NCBI GenBank assembly: GCA_019693395.1
Contig: JAAMXP010000750.1
Location: forward strand, 1-24,114
Direction of reading: 5' to 3'
Length of the DNA stretch: 24,114 nt
Origin: Ettlia oleoabundans
Lineage: Eukaryota; Chlorophyta; Chlorophyceae; Chlamydomonadales
Part shown: piece by piece, positions 1 through 12,700 of the stretch
Numbering within the stretch: the first letter of the stretch is position 1
Layout: each line of letters begins with the position of its first letter
The notes under the pieces: model-generated
Database searches by the model: none
Seen by the model: the letters and a program-made list of their open reading frames with translations, nothing else
What the model was told of the DNA's origin: nothing
Program-made: the position numbers and the translations under genes

Positions 1-3000
1 GGGTGGGGGTGGGGGGTGGGGGGGGCACTGCACAGCTTACGTAGTACCCTCATCACACCGTGCGCAAGCAGGCAGGCAAGCAAGCAGCTAGGCAGTAGCC
101 TGCCCCACCTGGCTGACTGTAACAGTGCCTGTGACAGCTGTCTCCCCCGTGGGCAGCTGCCGCCTGCTGTTGGTCAATTGCACCAACTTGCCACCAAAGC
201 CCAGGGAGGCGCTACAGGGCCGCCGAAGCCAGGCTGGAGCCTTGGTCTTGTGGGCAGTGGGGGCACCTGAATTGGACAGCAGATGAGCAAAGCTTGGCGG
301 CAACACAGTTGGACAAAAGGGCGCCAAGCAAAGTAAAGCTGCACGATGCGATGCGATGCGATGCGATGCGATGCGATGCGATGCGATGAGACGCTGAAGA
401 AGCTGACCCGGTGATGAAAGTTGTGCACCACTTCATGTGTGCCTCAACGAGCAGAAGGAAACATGTGATACGACCCAAAAGTGCCCGATCTGGAGTCATG
501 AACATTGCTCACCTTGGCCGATAGAGAAGCCACCGTCTGCCTCCCCCGCGGCAGTGCAGGTTGCAAGGGAGGTGAGCCCAATCTGTCCCTCAAACGTGGC
601 TGTCGCAAATATCCCCGCCAGCGGACCAGGTGCCCACTGCAGGACAAGGTAAGGTAACAACCCGTGGCAGCAGGTGCGGTGAAGAGGAGTTCTGATTTGC
701 CTGAGAGAAAGGCATGCAGCCAGGCACCGCAGCCATACTACTCTCCCATACTTGTATCCACACAAAACCAGCTGGGCACACACACAGCAGTACCGCCTTG
801 CCTGCACATCGAAATTCCAGTTGGCGGCTGGGGGCAGCTCGCAGTACATCTCCCCTGCGGTCCGCAACAGCACAGTGCGAGGTACCTGGGAAGGCTAGGT
901 TTCTAATTGGTACATCCCACAGCGCGGGTCACATTGTACACGCCTTCATCGTCCCCTTGCAGTAAGCTCCCTGGCACTGCTAGTGCACTGCCGCCGCCAG
1001 GCACCCCACATTCCTGCCCAGCTGCCCGCTCCCATGGCATTAATGCCTTTCTGCAATGCCCAGTTGTCAGCCTCCCCATCCACCCACTTCATGTCGTACC
1101 TGCATTCACGTCCCAGCATATGGTGCGGTTGTCCTTGCCGGAGGATAGCAGGAAGGACGAGTCCTGTGTGCACCACGACATTGCCAGAACGCCCTTGGCA
1201 TGACCATGGAACTCGCGGATGGGAGACACGCTGTTGCGCAGGTCCCACAACTGCACGGGTGGCATGGAGCAGGGCTTTGAGTACGTCTCTTGGGGAGACA
1301 GGTGCTGCACAGTTGCAAACCTGCTCCGCATCTATTCGACATGCGAAGCGGAAGGTTCTGTGCTACGTTGCTGCAAGTGCTTTCCCCTCACCACACCAAC
1401 CCTGCAACACATACACGCTGCAGGCACCTGCAGGGAAGGTGCCATGTCATCGTCAGACGCCACCACCAGCTGCGTGGCCACCTCAGGGTTCCACTGCAGT
1501 GCCGAGCAGCGCTTGCGCCTGCACCGAATTGGGTACAACAGCAGCAGAGCGATACAGCTGTCAAAGACGTGCAGTCAATTGCGGCTGAGAAGTCTGCCGC
1601 TGCTCACTGTTGACAAGTGGCAGCTTTGCTCAGCTGCCTGTGTCAGTGTGTCACACTGCCACCATCCTCGGCCTTCTGACAGTATCAGACCCTAGCCGCC
1701 ACGGCAGCCTGAGCCTGCTGCTGTCAGGCATGTTCTTAACGATGTTCCCTGCTGATCCTCCTGCAATATGCACACCCCAGTGGCACCAATCCCCAGCTGC
1801 CAGCCTCACCCCGAGGGGTCCTTGAATGAGATGACGGGGCGCTGCTTCTTCAGGTCCCACACCACCACTGTTCCCGCTGCCGTGCATGTGCCCAGGATGT
1901 GCTGCACCTTGCGGTTCCAGGCCAAGTGAGTGATTTCCGGCTGGGGGCCACCTGCAGGTGCAGAGGTCGTGCGCAATTCGTGCGGCACTAAGCTGGCAAG
2001 TGCTACAGGCTGTTGGGCGTCAAGGCAGGCACCTAGAACGAAAGAAAAGAAGCAATCTCAATAAGGATAACAGTACCAAGCCAGGGCCAGCTCCCGAATC
2101 GGATTCAATCCCCAGTTGCCCCACTCCTGTCGTTTGAAACCAATCCTGTCGCCTCCAAAAGGCAATAACAGCTTTACTGACGGCCCTCTTTCTCTATCAT
2201 ATCCCAGTTCCCTGCTTGCAAACACCCTCCCTGCCGCACCTGCGCTGCCCTTCATGGCCGGATACAGCGAGGGCTGCATGGGGTTGCCGACATCCCAGAT
2301 GCACAGCTCTCCATCAGCGCCGCCAGAGGCCAACAAGTTGGGGCTGCACAGAGCGAAGGCAAGCAATGACGTTGGAAATGAGATGCAGAAACAGGTGCAC
2401 GACAAATGTGCAGTAGCAGCTTCGTGAACAGACAACAATCAGATTAGGCTGCCAGGTTCCACTGTTTGTCGCTCTCTTTGTCGCTCGTCGCGGGCGTATG
2501 CCAAGAGCAGATGTGGAAGCACCAGTGGTAAGCTCTAAACAAGCCAAAAAAAATTCCAGGAGCATAGCGCAGAGAGCAGCCCACCTGAAGGTGTTAAATT
2601 CCAGCCCCTTGACTGCCCCCTGGTGTTTCTGCAGCCGCGCTAATAGCTGGCCCCGTGTGGCAGCTGGGGAGTTGGGGTCCTGCTCCACCTTTTGGCCTAT
2701 GATGCGTGCAGGGTTCCAAACACACACCGAGCCATCCGCCAGGCCGCCCGCAATCAGCCCGTACTGCAGGCGGCAGCAAACGCGCAACACTAGAATTTTG
2801 AGCGGCAAGGAAACACCGCATGGTGCAATATTAAGTGGCCGAGTGTTGCACCCGGTATGTTGCTGGCTCCCTGGAAATCTGCACCCGATTGTGCGTCCAC
2901 TCACGCACGCACCGGGTAGGCTTTGGTGTCGGCACCGGCTGGACCCCAGCACAGGCGGCAGAAGCGCTCTGGCGCTTGAACTGCGCCGCCTGCCAGCCGC

Positions 3001-3167
3001 AGTTCCTGCTCTGTGCTGGCAAAGTCCAGGCGGAATATTTCCAACTGGCTGGCTGTGGAGAAGGAGAGATCGATGGCCCCCGCCACGCTGCCTGCCGCCA
3101 GGAAAGGCCCGGTTGGGCAGAAGCACAGCGTGGCTGAGCGGTCGGCCCGCTTGATGTAAATCGCCAT
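1..3167 (-). CDS. SEC31: SEC31, COPII outer coat protein (N-terminal part, continues off left edge)
   Basis: Sec31 pairs with Sec13 to form the outer cage of COPII vesicles leaving the ER. Exons on the minus strand: 3167-2913, 2763-2585, 2343-2240, 1951-1810, 1518-1428, 1250-1100, 854-802, 636-513, 266-109; phases agree throughout and give 419 residues. The ATG at 3165-3167 opens MAIYIKRADRSATLCF, the usual Sec31 start. Family landmarks follow in order: GPFLAAGSVAGAIDLSF, LEIFRLDF, GLIAGGLADGSVCVWNP, NLLASGGADGELCIWD, CSALQWNPEVATQLVVASDDD, GHAKGVLAMSW, KDNRTICWD, CELPPAANWNFDVQWAP and WLRRPCSASLGFGGKL. Together these are the N-terminal WD40 propeller and the conserved segment just after it. 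The intron between 854-802 and 636-513 starts with GC. A further exon may begin near position 29, where an acceptor precedes a C-rich tract, but I could not confirm it. The C-terminal Pro-rich and alpha-solenoid parts are outside the window. Confidence 0.95.
344..388. repeat. (CGATG)9 pentanucleotide microsatellite
   Basis: Nine perfect head-to-tail copies of CGATG lie inside the SEC31 intron between the exons ending at 513 and starting at 266. The unit length is not a multiple of three, so the array cannot be coding without frame drift, and its intronic position fits a neutral, length-variable satellite. Confidence 0.97.
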
Positions 3168-3766
3168 TGCTGCAGACGCTTTGATGTGGATTGCTAGCGC
3201 TGTAACTGGTGTAAAATATGATGGTGATGGAGACAGGCAGCCTGCCCTCAGCTTGCGCTAGCGCGCCTTGCCTGCAGGGCGGTGGAGGCAGCCGGCTGTA
3301 CTGAGCTACGGTTGGGTGGGTGTCGGCCTACAGAGACTGCCCCCGAGCATCTAGGCGTTGGGTTCCAGCTATGAAATAGCTATGCGGCCGTGCGATCAAC
3401 CTGCAACGGACCCGCCAGCCAAAGTTGCAGACCAGGTGGACTCGGGCCAACTGCGCACGCTGCCCTCACCCGGTGACGACACTCCCACCTGACCTGCTGA
3501 CTGGCCCGCGATCAGCCCCGATGGGCGGTGTGGCTAAGAGCTTGCTCCCTTGTCCAGACCGGCGCCTACCATAACCGGAATATTCCTGGATTGTAACCAG
3601 AGTGTGCCAGCTTGCGGAGGGAGTGGGTTGCTGGTGCGGCAGGACACGCCCGAGGTACACTTTGGCACACTCGACTGCACAGGCCCTTATGCGGACCCCC
3701 GGATCGCTTGTTGCATGTCTTAGATTGCTTTTCTTGAGGCTGTGTTACATCAGCTCTGCAAACTTC
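3168..3766. promoter_or_regulatory. Intergenic bidirectional promoter interval, SEC31 / DPM1
   Basis: This 599-bp gap separates the divergent SEC31 and DPM1 start codons, so both promoters and 5' UTRs must lie here. I saw no clear TATA box, no repeat and no convincing ORF. The open frame upstream of the DPM1 ATG has no similarity to DPM1 and is taken as 5' UTR. The regulatory role is inferred from gene geometry only. Confidence 0.55.
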
Positions 3767-5496
<1,730 letters not shown>

Positions 5497-5564
5497 AGTT
5501 GCGCATGTGCGACGTTTCAGGCAGGACCATACTTGGCCGCACAGTATGCCACATCGTGACACCT

Positions 5565-5569
5565 TGTAA
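5565..5569 (+). terminator. Candidate TGTAA poly(A) signal of DPM1
   Basis: TGTAA, the usual chlorophyte polyadenylation motif, occurs 69 bp after the DPM1 stop codon. The distance fits a short 3' UTR. The motif is only five bases, so position is the main support. Confidence 0.5.
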
Positions 5570-6154
5570 GACCTTCCCTAGCAGAGCAGCCTTGACTCTG
5601 AGAATGTGGCAGCCGAGCCGCTTGCAGGCTGAACCCAACGGTTGGTTCACTCATCGGCTGCTTGCCAAGAAATTTCGGCACCACTGAATTTCCTTGCCTG
5701 ATGCTTGTGCCGCTGCCACCCCTTCACGCATTTCCTCACCAGCATATATTTGAAAACTTGGACGGACTGGCCTGAACTATTGGAAACTTGGACAGACTGG
5801 CCTGAACTAGAAGTGCTGCACAGATGGTTGTTGACCGTTGCCAGCGGTACACGAAACGTACACTGTCAGACAGCGCAGAGTCTATCCTTTGCAGTCGCAT
5901 TTGTTTGCAAACCAATGCGTCATTGGATCGCACAACGGCTAAATCAAGACTGGTCAGGGTTGCGGCAGCGGCAGGACGGATGGGGCGGTGGGTTGGTCCG
6001 TGGGAGCGGTTTGCTTGTGCGCTGAGGAGACGAGTTAAAGACATACAAGCAGTGGATGACGCGAAGCTCAGGTGCGAAGTTGTAGAGCCCGCCCTTCACA
6101 CCGTTTCTTTCGTGTGCCCTATCGCAGCGATCGTGCCCTTACCTGGCGTCTTGA
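5570..6154. other. Intergenic region between DPM1 and LpxK
   Basis: About 585 bp lie between the DPM1 poly(A) motif and the LpxK start. The interval holds a 26-bp imperfect direct repeat (annotated separately) and no open frame with recognisable similarity. The LpxK promoter and 5' UTR should lie in its right part, but no motif was identified. Confidence 0.6.
5754..5809. repeat. Two-copy direct repeat, 26-bp unit, 30-bp period
   Basis: AAACTTGGAC(G/A)GACTGGCCTG followed by AACTA occurs at 5754-5779 and again at 5784-5809 with one mismatch. It lies about 350-400 bp upstream of the LpxK start codon. It could be a recent slippage duplication or paired binding sites; nothing in the sequence decides between them. 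Confidence 0.9.
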
Positions 6155-9100
6155 ATGGCTCAGCTTTGTGATCATGCACGCAGGACCTTCCCCGCCTCTT
6201 CAAAATATGTACTGGCGCCGGCGCTGCGGGTGCTGGCGGCGCTCTACGCTAGCTACAGCTCTAGCCGCCACTTCTTCTACCGCCAGGGAATTATGCGACC
6301 CCTGGGCCTGCCCTGCCCCGTCATCAGCATAGGTAACTTGACAAATGGCGGCACCGGCAAGACGCCCTTTGTTGAGTTTCTGGCGCGGCACTATGTGACG
6401 GTGCACAAGATGCCGACAACAATCCTGCAGGTGTGGTTGGGTGGGGTGGTACAAGAGCTGAGGTTTACATCGACACGATCATCCCGGTCGTTTCTGCGAT
6501 CTTCAGGCACTGCGTTGGTACGAAGTGTATTGAGCCAGGCTCCATGTCACATGATATCCACACGTATTGCACCAGTCGTTGTACTCCCTCACACCATGAA
6601 TCGCAACCTTTGCAGCGTGGCGGCGGAACTGTGGACGAGACCATCATGCTGCGCCATGCCCTGGCGGGCCTGCCGTTGCCGGTGTATGTGCATGACTCCG
6701 CCACCAGCTCAGCAGAGGCGCGGGAGTACCTGAGGGAGAACCCCGACACGCGGCTGGCGCTGCTGGACGATGGCCTGCAGAACCTGGCGCTGGTCAGGTG
6801 CGGGGCTGGTGGGACGGCTGAAGACAGGGCGGTAGGTGCTGGTGCTGGTGGTGTTGGCGCAGGGGTACCTGGCTGGGCTGGAGTGATCTTCAGCAGGAGT
6901 TATAGTCTGAAGAGCTGAAGAGAGAGGTGAAGATAGAGGTTGAAACACCTGGGTCACATCACTTCTGGATATGACTGAGCTGCCCAGCAGGCGCAAATTG
7001 TTCATGTGTTGACAACACTGGCTACTCCCCAACACTTGTGTGGCTATGCATTCTGTGTGTCACAGGGACCTTGAGATCGTGATGGTCAACTCGCTGAGCC
7101 CCTTTGGCAACGGACACCTGCTGCCACGGTGAGATGGCCGCCAAGCCAGTATTGGCGCAAGCAGCACCAAATTCAATCGTGCTGCAGTCAAATTATGGTG
7201 CCAAGATGGATCTTAACCTATGAGCAAGATTACACAACAAGCTGATATCTGCTCCGGCAAACTCACTCAACCTCCTACGCTGGCTATCGCTTCGCCCCTG
7301 CTGCCCATGAATGCAGGGGCACGCTGCGAGAGCTGCCCAAGCAGGCGTTGCGCCGGGCTGACGTGGCTGTGCTGCACAACGTTGACTTGTTAGGTGGGCA
7401 TGCCTGCTGATCCCCCGTAGCGTTGGCTGCCATAGGAACCCTTGCTTGCTTCATCATTGCCCTACCTTGTGCCAGTCTGGCTTGTTGGCCGCTGATAAAC
7501 AATTCCAAAGAGTGTAATTTAATGCCTGTACACTCAACCTCGTCAAGGAACTGCCTTTTATCCGCCCACCGCCTGCAGTGCCGGAGCGTCGTGAGGTGGT
7601 GCAGCGGCAGCTCACGTCTGTCGCACCGCGGCACACCATCTTCCTGCAGACGCAAATGACGCCTGTGGGCCTGCGCTCGCTCATACCGCCCACCGGCAGC
7701 TTAGGTGTGCATGGTAGCCAGCCTTCCTGACGCTTTTGGGAGGTGCTTGTTGGTTGTAAAAAGAGCCAGGGGGGCTGCTGTTCATCTTTGCTGCTGCTTG
7801 GTTCTACCGGACAGGCATAGAGCCTTCTGTCAATGCCAGCACCACAGGTGACCTGTGACCTGCTACTTCCACGCTGCTGTCCTGCTGGTGCAGACATGAG
7901 CATCCAGTCGGGGTTGGGGGAGGAGCGCCTGCCCCTTAGCAGACTACATCAGGCCGCCGTCATTTGTTTGATCGGCATTGGCAAGCCAGAGGCAAGTGGA
8001 GACACCAGATCGCTGCTGTCGCAGTGCTGCGGTTCTGTTGAATGCTGTGTGCCTTGGCCAGCGTTGTTGTGAAAACCAGGATGCTCAGGTTGCCACAGTA
8101 CATTGGCACTGTCCTTGATTGACACACGCACAGCCCGCTTTTCACACTCGCCACGGAGCCAACTGCCACCTCTGTCGATTTTCTTTCCGGCCATTACACC
8201 TGCCCTGCAGAATGTTGAGCGGCACTTTCAGCGGCTGGGTGCAGCGCATGTTGAGGGTTGTGGGGAGTATGATGACCACCACATGTTCAGCCTAGAAGAG
8301 CTGGGGGCGGCAATAAGGTGCGTGGGAAACTCTGGGGAACCGCCCTCCTGGCTGCCCAGGATGGAAGCGGGGTTGTGCAGACACGGCAGATTGCTAAGCA
8401 TGCAGCAGCCATAGTAGCTGGGGCATGGTGTGGATCATTGTGCAGCATGCACCGGCTGTTAATTTGTGTTCCCAGTTGTAGACAATCCCCATCTGGCTTG
8501 CATCTGCATCTCCAGTCCCTGGTGCTGCCACCGCTGCTGCAGGCGTGCGGAGGACCTGCAGCGCAGCGGGCGGTACAAGCACGTGTGCCTGGTTATGACG
8601 GAGAAGGACTACGCGCGGCAGACAGACCTGTTTGACGCCGTGTTCAGGTGGGCAGGGGAGAGTTGTGCGAGAGTGAACAAAAATGAGGGTGGCTCCTTTG
8701 TTGGGCGAGCATGGGTTTGTCAGCTTAAGGTCGAAAGCGATGTTCATAATCTTTGAGTTGACATGTGTAGGGGTAGCTGCCTGCTGCCAGCAGTTTGCGG
8801 TCACTCAAAGCGATTACTGATGAGCGGCTTTTGCCTGCCCTTATGCCGCCTTCCCGTTGGTGCAGCCAGGTATCCGCCAGCCCCATCAGCAGCAGCGGCG
8901 AGGAGGGATCCAGCGGTTGGGGGGCGTATGTGCTGGAAGCGGGACTGGAGGTGGTGGACCATGACAGGTACTGCCAGCAGATGATCTGTACCGCATAACA
9001 CCCAAGAGTATTCCTACACTGCACCGCTTGTGCTTTGGCATTCTAAACGGCTTGTCTGCTCTGTGGCAACCTCATAGCCTTGTATTAAGGTGCCCTGTTG

Positions 9101-9304
9101 GCCCTTTGCAGCCTTCTGCAAGCCTATCTTGTGCAGCATACCAAGGGCTAGTCAGTGCGTGCCTGCCTGCCTGACGTTGCAAACCCACCTCATACACCCC
9201 ATGCCTGCTGCTGCAGGCGGTTCAGTAGCCAGGGCGCCACACTGAATGCCATGCTGCGGCTGGCAGTGGACAACTTTAGGCGGCGAAACTACCTCTCCAT
9301 CTAG
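6155..9304 (+). CDS. LPXK: LpxK-type tetraacyldisaccharide 4'-kinase
   Basis: LpxK phosphorylates the 4' position of the lipid A disaccharide; plants and green algae keep a nuclear copy whose product is generally considered organellar. Exons: 6155-6430, 6616-6797, 7066-7128, 7317-7393, 7579-7704, 7894-7991, 8211-8317, 8543-8647, 8866-8967, 9217-9304; all phases agree, 407 residues plus TAG. The N terminus has a hydrophobic helix (about 19-33) as in bacterial LpxK. The P-loop is ISIGNLTNGGTGKT (57-70). LALLDDGLQNLAL carries the DDGLQ motif (143-147), GIGKPENVERHFQRLGA is the conserved segment across exons 6-7, YDDHHMFS is the DHH motif (296-298), and VMTEKDYAR (327-335) is the TEKD motif. The RGY motif that normally follows strand 2 reads RGG here (93-95). 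Intron 6 (7992-8210) has a GC donor, and only that donor keeps phase. Multiple introns exclude bacterial contamination. Confidence 0.93.
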
Positions 9305-9750
9305 TTGCGCCGCTTTGGCTGCCGCTCAGCGCCCGCCAATGCTGTAGCATGCGGTCGTTCACCTCACTGTTTTTGGTGCATGATCCCCAAGTTTTGACAT
9401 GTTGTTGTGTGCCCTTCTCCTACCCTTTTGCCCATCCCCTGCTTTGCTTTCCACTGTTTTTCGCTCCATGACGGTGTGTGCACATTGCCACCCCCTCACC
9501 ACTAGACTGTCTCCTGCATGGCAACCTGCCTCCTAACTTCACACTGCCTGGCCTATCCCCAGACCAATCCAACCAAGTGATGTAATGCAACAACAGCAAT
9601 GCAACAAAATCACGCTCAACGACATTTCAGGGAAGTGCGAAGGTTGGTGATACATCTGTAGTACAACAACATGTGCGTGGGGCAGAAGATGTCTGGCACA
9701 CGAAGACATACCATGGCCGGGATTGGACTGCCGTCGGGCAAGCCTCCACC
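9305..9750. other. Convergent 3' intergenic region, LpxK / photolyase-hydrolase
   Basis: This 446-bp stretch lies between two convergent stop codons, so it should hold both 3' UTRs. It contains TGTAA on the plus strand at 9581. I found no TGTAA on the minus strand for the opposing gene. No coding signal was seen. Confidence 0.6.
9581..9585 (+). terminator. Candidate TGTAA poly(A) signal of LpxK
   Basis: TGTAA lies 277 bp after the LpxK stop codon and is the only plus-strand copy before the opposing gene's coding sequence begins. A 3' UTR of this length is ordinary for green algae. Confidence 0.4.
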
Positions 9751-12700
9751 TCACTTGGCCGCAATGGCCGCCTGCTGTGACGCCTGTGGCGTAGCTTTTG
9801 GCGTGTTGCTGCTGGCTGGAAGCACCCGCTGCTCAATAAACTTCAATAGCTCTGCATTAACCACCTCTGGGATCTCATCATGGGGGCAATGCCCGGCATC
9901 AAGCTTGACAACCTGCACGGGACATGGCAGGCCAGTGCCACGCATGTTGGGGGTGGAACTGAGTAAACTGACAGGAAGAAGTGATGTCCCACAAGCGAGG
10001 CTTGTTTATGCACAGGCATCCATTGCTGCCAGGGCAGCTGTCATTGATCATTTGCAGCCTCCCTGCCCCTGCAAAAGCTCCAACACCATCAAATAGGCCA
10101 GGCTGGTAGGATGGCAGGCCAAGTGTCCCACTTGCCTGGGCATTGGGGCAGTGACGTTCCAGCTCATCCGCCCTGGCGGGCGCGTTGTTCAGCGGATCCT
10201 TCACTCCCTGCAGGATGTGCGCACACATTTTGTGCGGTTTCAGCGAATGACAGGGGAGACAAATCACGACTATGTTGTCCTGTGTTTCAGGCTTTGCCTT
10301 GTCGTGTAGCTGCATAACCGTCGCGAGGGCACAGCAATGTCGCTGCCTGGCTCTGGCAATTCATGGGGCAGGATGCATCAAGCGCTCAACCCCTCAGCAG
10401 CAGTGGCATGGCCAATGCGCACCTGCAGCACTAGTGTGGGCCCTCCAAACAGCTGAGACACGAGGTAGTTGAGCGCACGAGGTGGCGGCAGGTAGAACAC
10501 GCTCCTGCAAAATAGAACATAATATATACCTCGCTCGTGAGTGAGTTATAGCAGGCAATAAAGTGGTATGAGTGCCTCAGCTAGGCCTACTATAGGACAC
10601 AAGCCGTTCTGCCGGTCATTGGTACCACACAACAATCAGCAGGTGAACAGCCACAGAGACACCCAGCCACCCACCAAGTCAACCAGCCGCCCACCTGAAC
10701 ACCCCCAGGGCACCCGGATCACGAGCCGCCCGTGCTATCTCCCCGCCCAGCCACTCATCAGCACGCTCGGGACGCACGGGGTAAACCTGGCGCAGCTGGC
10801 GAGCGGCATTGCCCTCCAAAAAGGCGAAGAGGGCCTGCTGGGCAGAATATGGCAGCAAGGAGGGGCAGCATACTCATGTGGAGAGCAAACGGAGAAGGCA
10901 AGTACTGAATCAGCAAGCGCAAGCAGCACCAGTGCCAGTAGTTGTGGCGCTGGCAGGCACGGTGATAAAACAAAGGGATGGAGCATCAGTCGAAACAGTG
11001 ACCCGGCGATGGCTCCAGTTGAAGGCACGCATTCTGTCATTGGTCGCTCACCCGACTAACCCCTGACACCACGACTGGCGGCGGTGGGCGGGCTGTGGGC
11101 GGCTCAGTCGGTGGTTGATAGTTGGGAACGATACGGCCTGCGGGAGGGTTGCCAAACAATTGGGTTGAGAGATGCAGTCAGCTTTGGGAAACTGCCCAAT
11201 CTGCGCCTAGCAGCAGGAGGTGCGTTGTTATGCCCCAGTCAACAAGTAGGAACCTGCCGCCAGGGTACACATATAAATTGCCCAGACCGGAGCTTGTCAA
11301 GCACAAGGGCAGTGGCACCCCTCACCCGCGCTGTTGAGCAGCACCAGTCCCTGCACCAGCCCCGGGTAGTCTGCTGCCAGCGAGGCGGAGATGAAGCCGC
11401 CGATGGAGTTGCCGGCAACCACCACTGGCCGACGCACCACCTGCATGGGCAGCAGGGAGTCCAGTACGCCCGCATTTGGGAGCTTCAGGTGGGGGCTCAT
11501 GCGAACGCTTCCGCGAATGGCACAGCAATGAACACTTGCACCAGCAAAATCCCGGTAAAACGGTGTGGTTGACAGAAGACAACACACACAGACACATAAC
11601 TACCAAAACAACAGCCCCACCTGGAGCACAAAGCCTGCCAGGAAGGAAGTCCACAAGTCCTGCAGGGTGCAATTCAGGCACAGCAAGCAGGGTAGAGCGC
11701 ACACTTGTTGCGACCATCTTGACACAACAGTGCGAGCCCGGCATCCACACCACACCACACCCTCGCAACAACGATGCACCCTAGCGCGGCCCTTTACACA
11801 GTATGTCTGCACATTGTCCGCTGCACGTACAGCATCCCACCGCACTTCCCAAAGCTGCCCAAGGTATGGAGCAGTCAACAAATCACCTGGCCATACGGCA
11901 GCACAGGCTTCTCTGCGCGCCCATAGCCGGGCAGCGTGGGGGCGTAGACATCGTAGCCTGCCGCCGCCAGTGCTGCCACGTTGTCTCGGAAGTGCTCTGC
12001 GGTTGATTGCATGTAACGCATGTGGGGCATGGGAGGAGGGAGTGGCAGGGAGCAGGCCAGGCCTTGCGGGGCTGGCACGTCTGCTTCAGCAGTGGCGACT
12101 TTCCTTGGGATACAAAACGAATGAAAGTGCGGGTTGAACAGGATACATGCTGCTAGCCATGCCACAGCGGCTCTCATCGACTGGCGAGGCAGCTTCCCTC
12201 ACCTGAGAAGGCGCCAAAGCCGTGGCAGAGCAGGATGGCGGGCCGGTTGGAGGGATCAGTAGCTGCGGCGGCAGCGCTGCCGTTGTTGCCGGCAGCAGCC
12301 GCAGGAGCTGCTAGGTAGTCTGTCAGCAGGCCCCTCCAGCGCCAGTGGTGCAGAGTGGCGCCGTGTGCAGCTCTGCGCCACAGCAGGGATAACAGATGGT
12401 ACGACCGGAATGTGGGCTTTATAGCTTAGCTGAGGACTGGTGTCACGCATTTGTAGCGTACATAACTTTGCTCCATGCCTGTACTGGCGACCTCAGGCTT
12501 ATGCTTGCTGAGGCAATGACAGCGTGGCAGAAATTAGCGAACAAACTGACGGGCGTCCGATGCCGCTACAACCGCCAGGTTGCCCTGGGTAGACCGCACC
12601 CGCCCTCACCTGCCCTCTCGCTTGGCAGACGTCTGCTCGTGAAAGTCCCCCGCCTCCACCGCTGCAGCGGCAGCCGCCGCCTTTTTCTGCCGTGCCAGTC

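Noticed and set aside
2058..2130. tRNA-like GGATTCAATCC segment
   Set aside because: No matching acceptor stem, anticodon arm or D arm could be built around it; it lies in a SEC31 intron.
3602..3766. N-terminal extension of DPM1 in the same frame
   Set aside because: DPM1 proteins start just before the KYSVLLPTYNER segment; the extension has no family similarity and is best read as 5' UTR.
6155..9304. Possible bacterial contamination or recent transfer, because LpxK is a bacterial lipid A enzyme
   Set aside because: The gene has nine spliceosomal introns with the same signals as its neighbours, and plants and green algae are known to carry LpxK.
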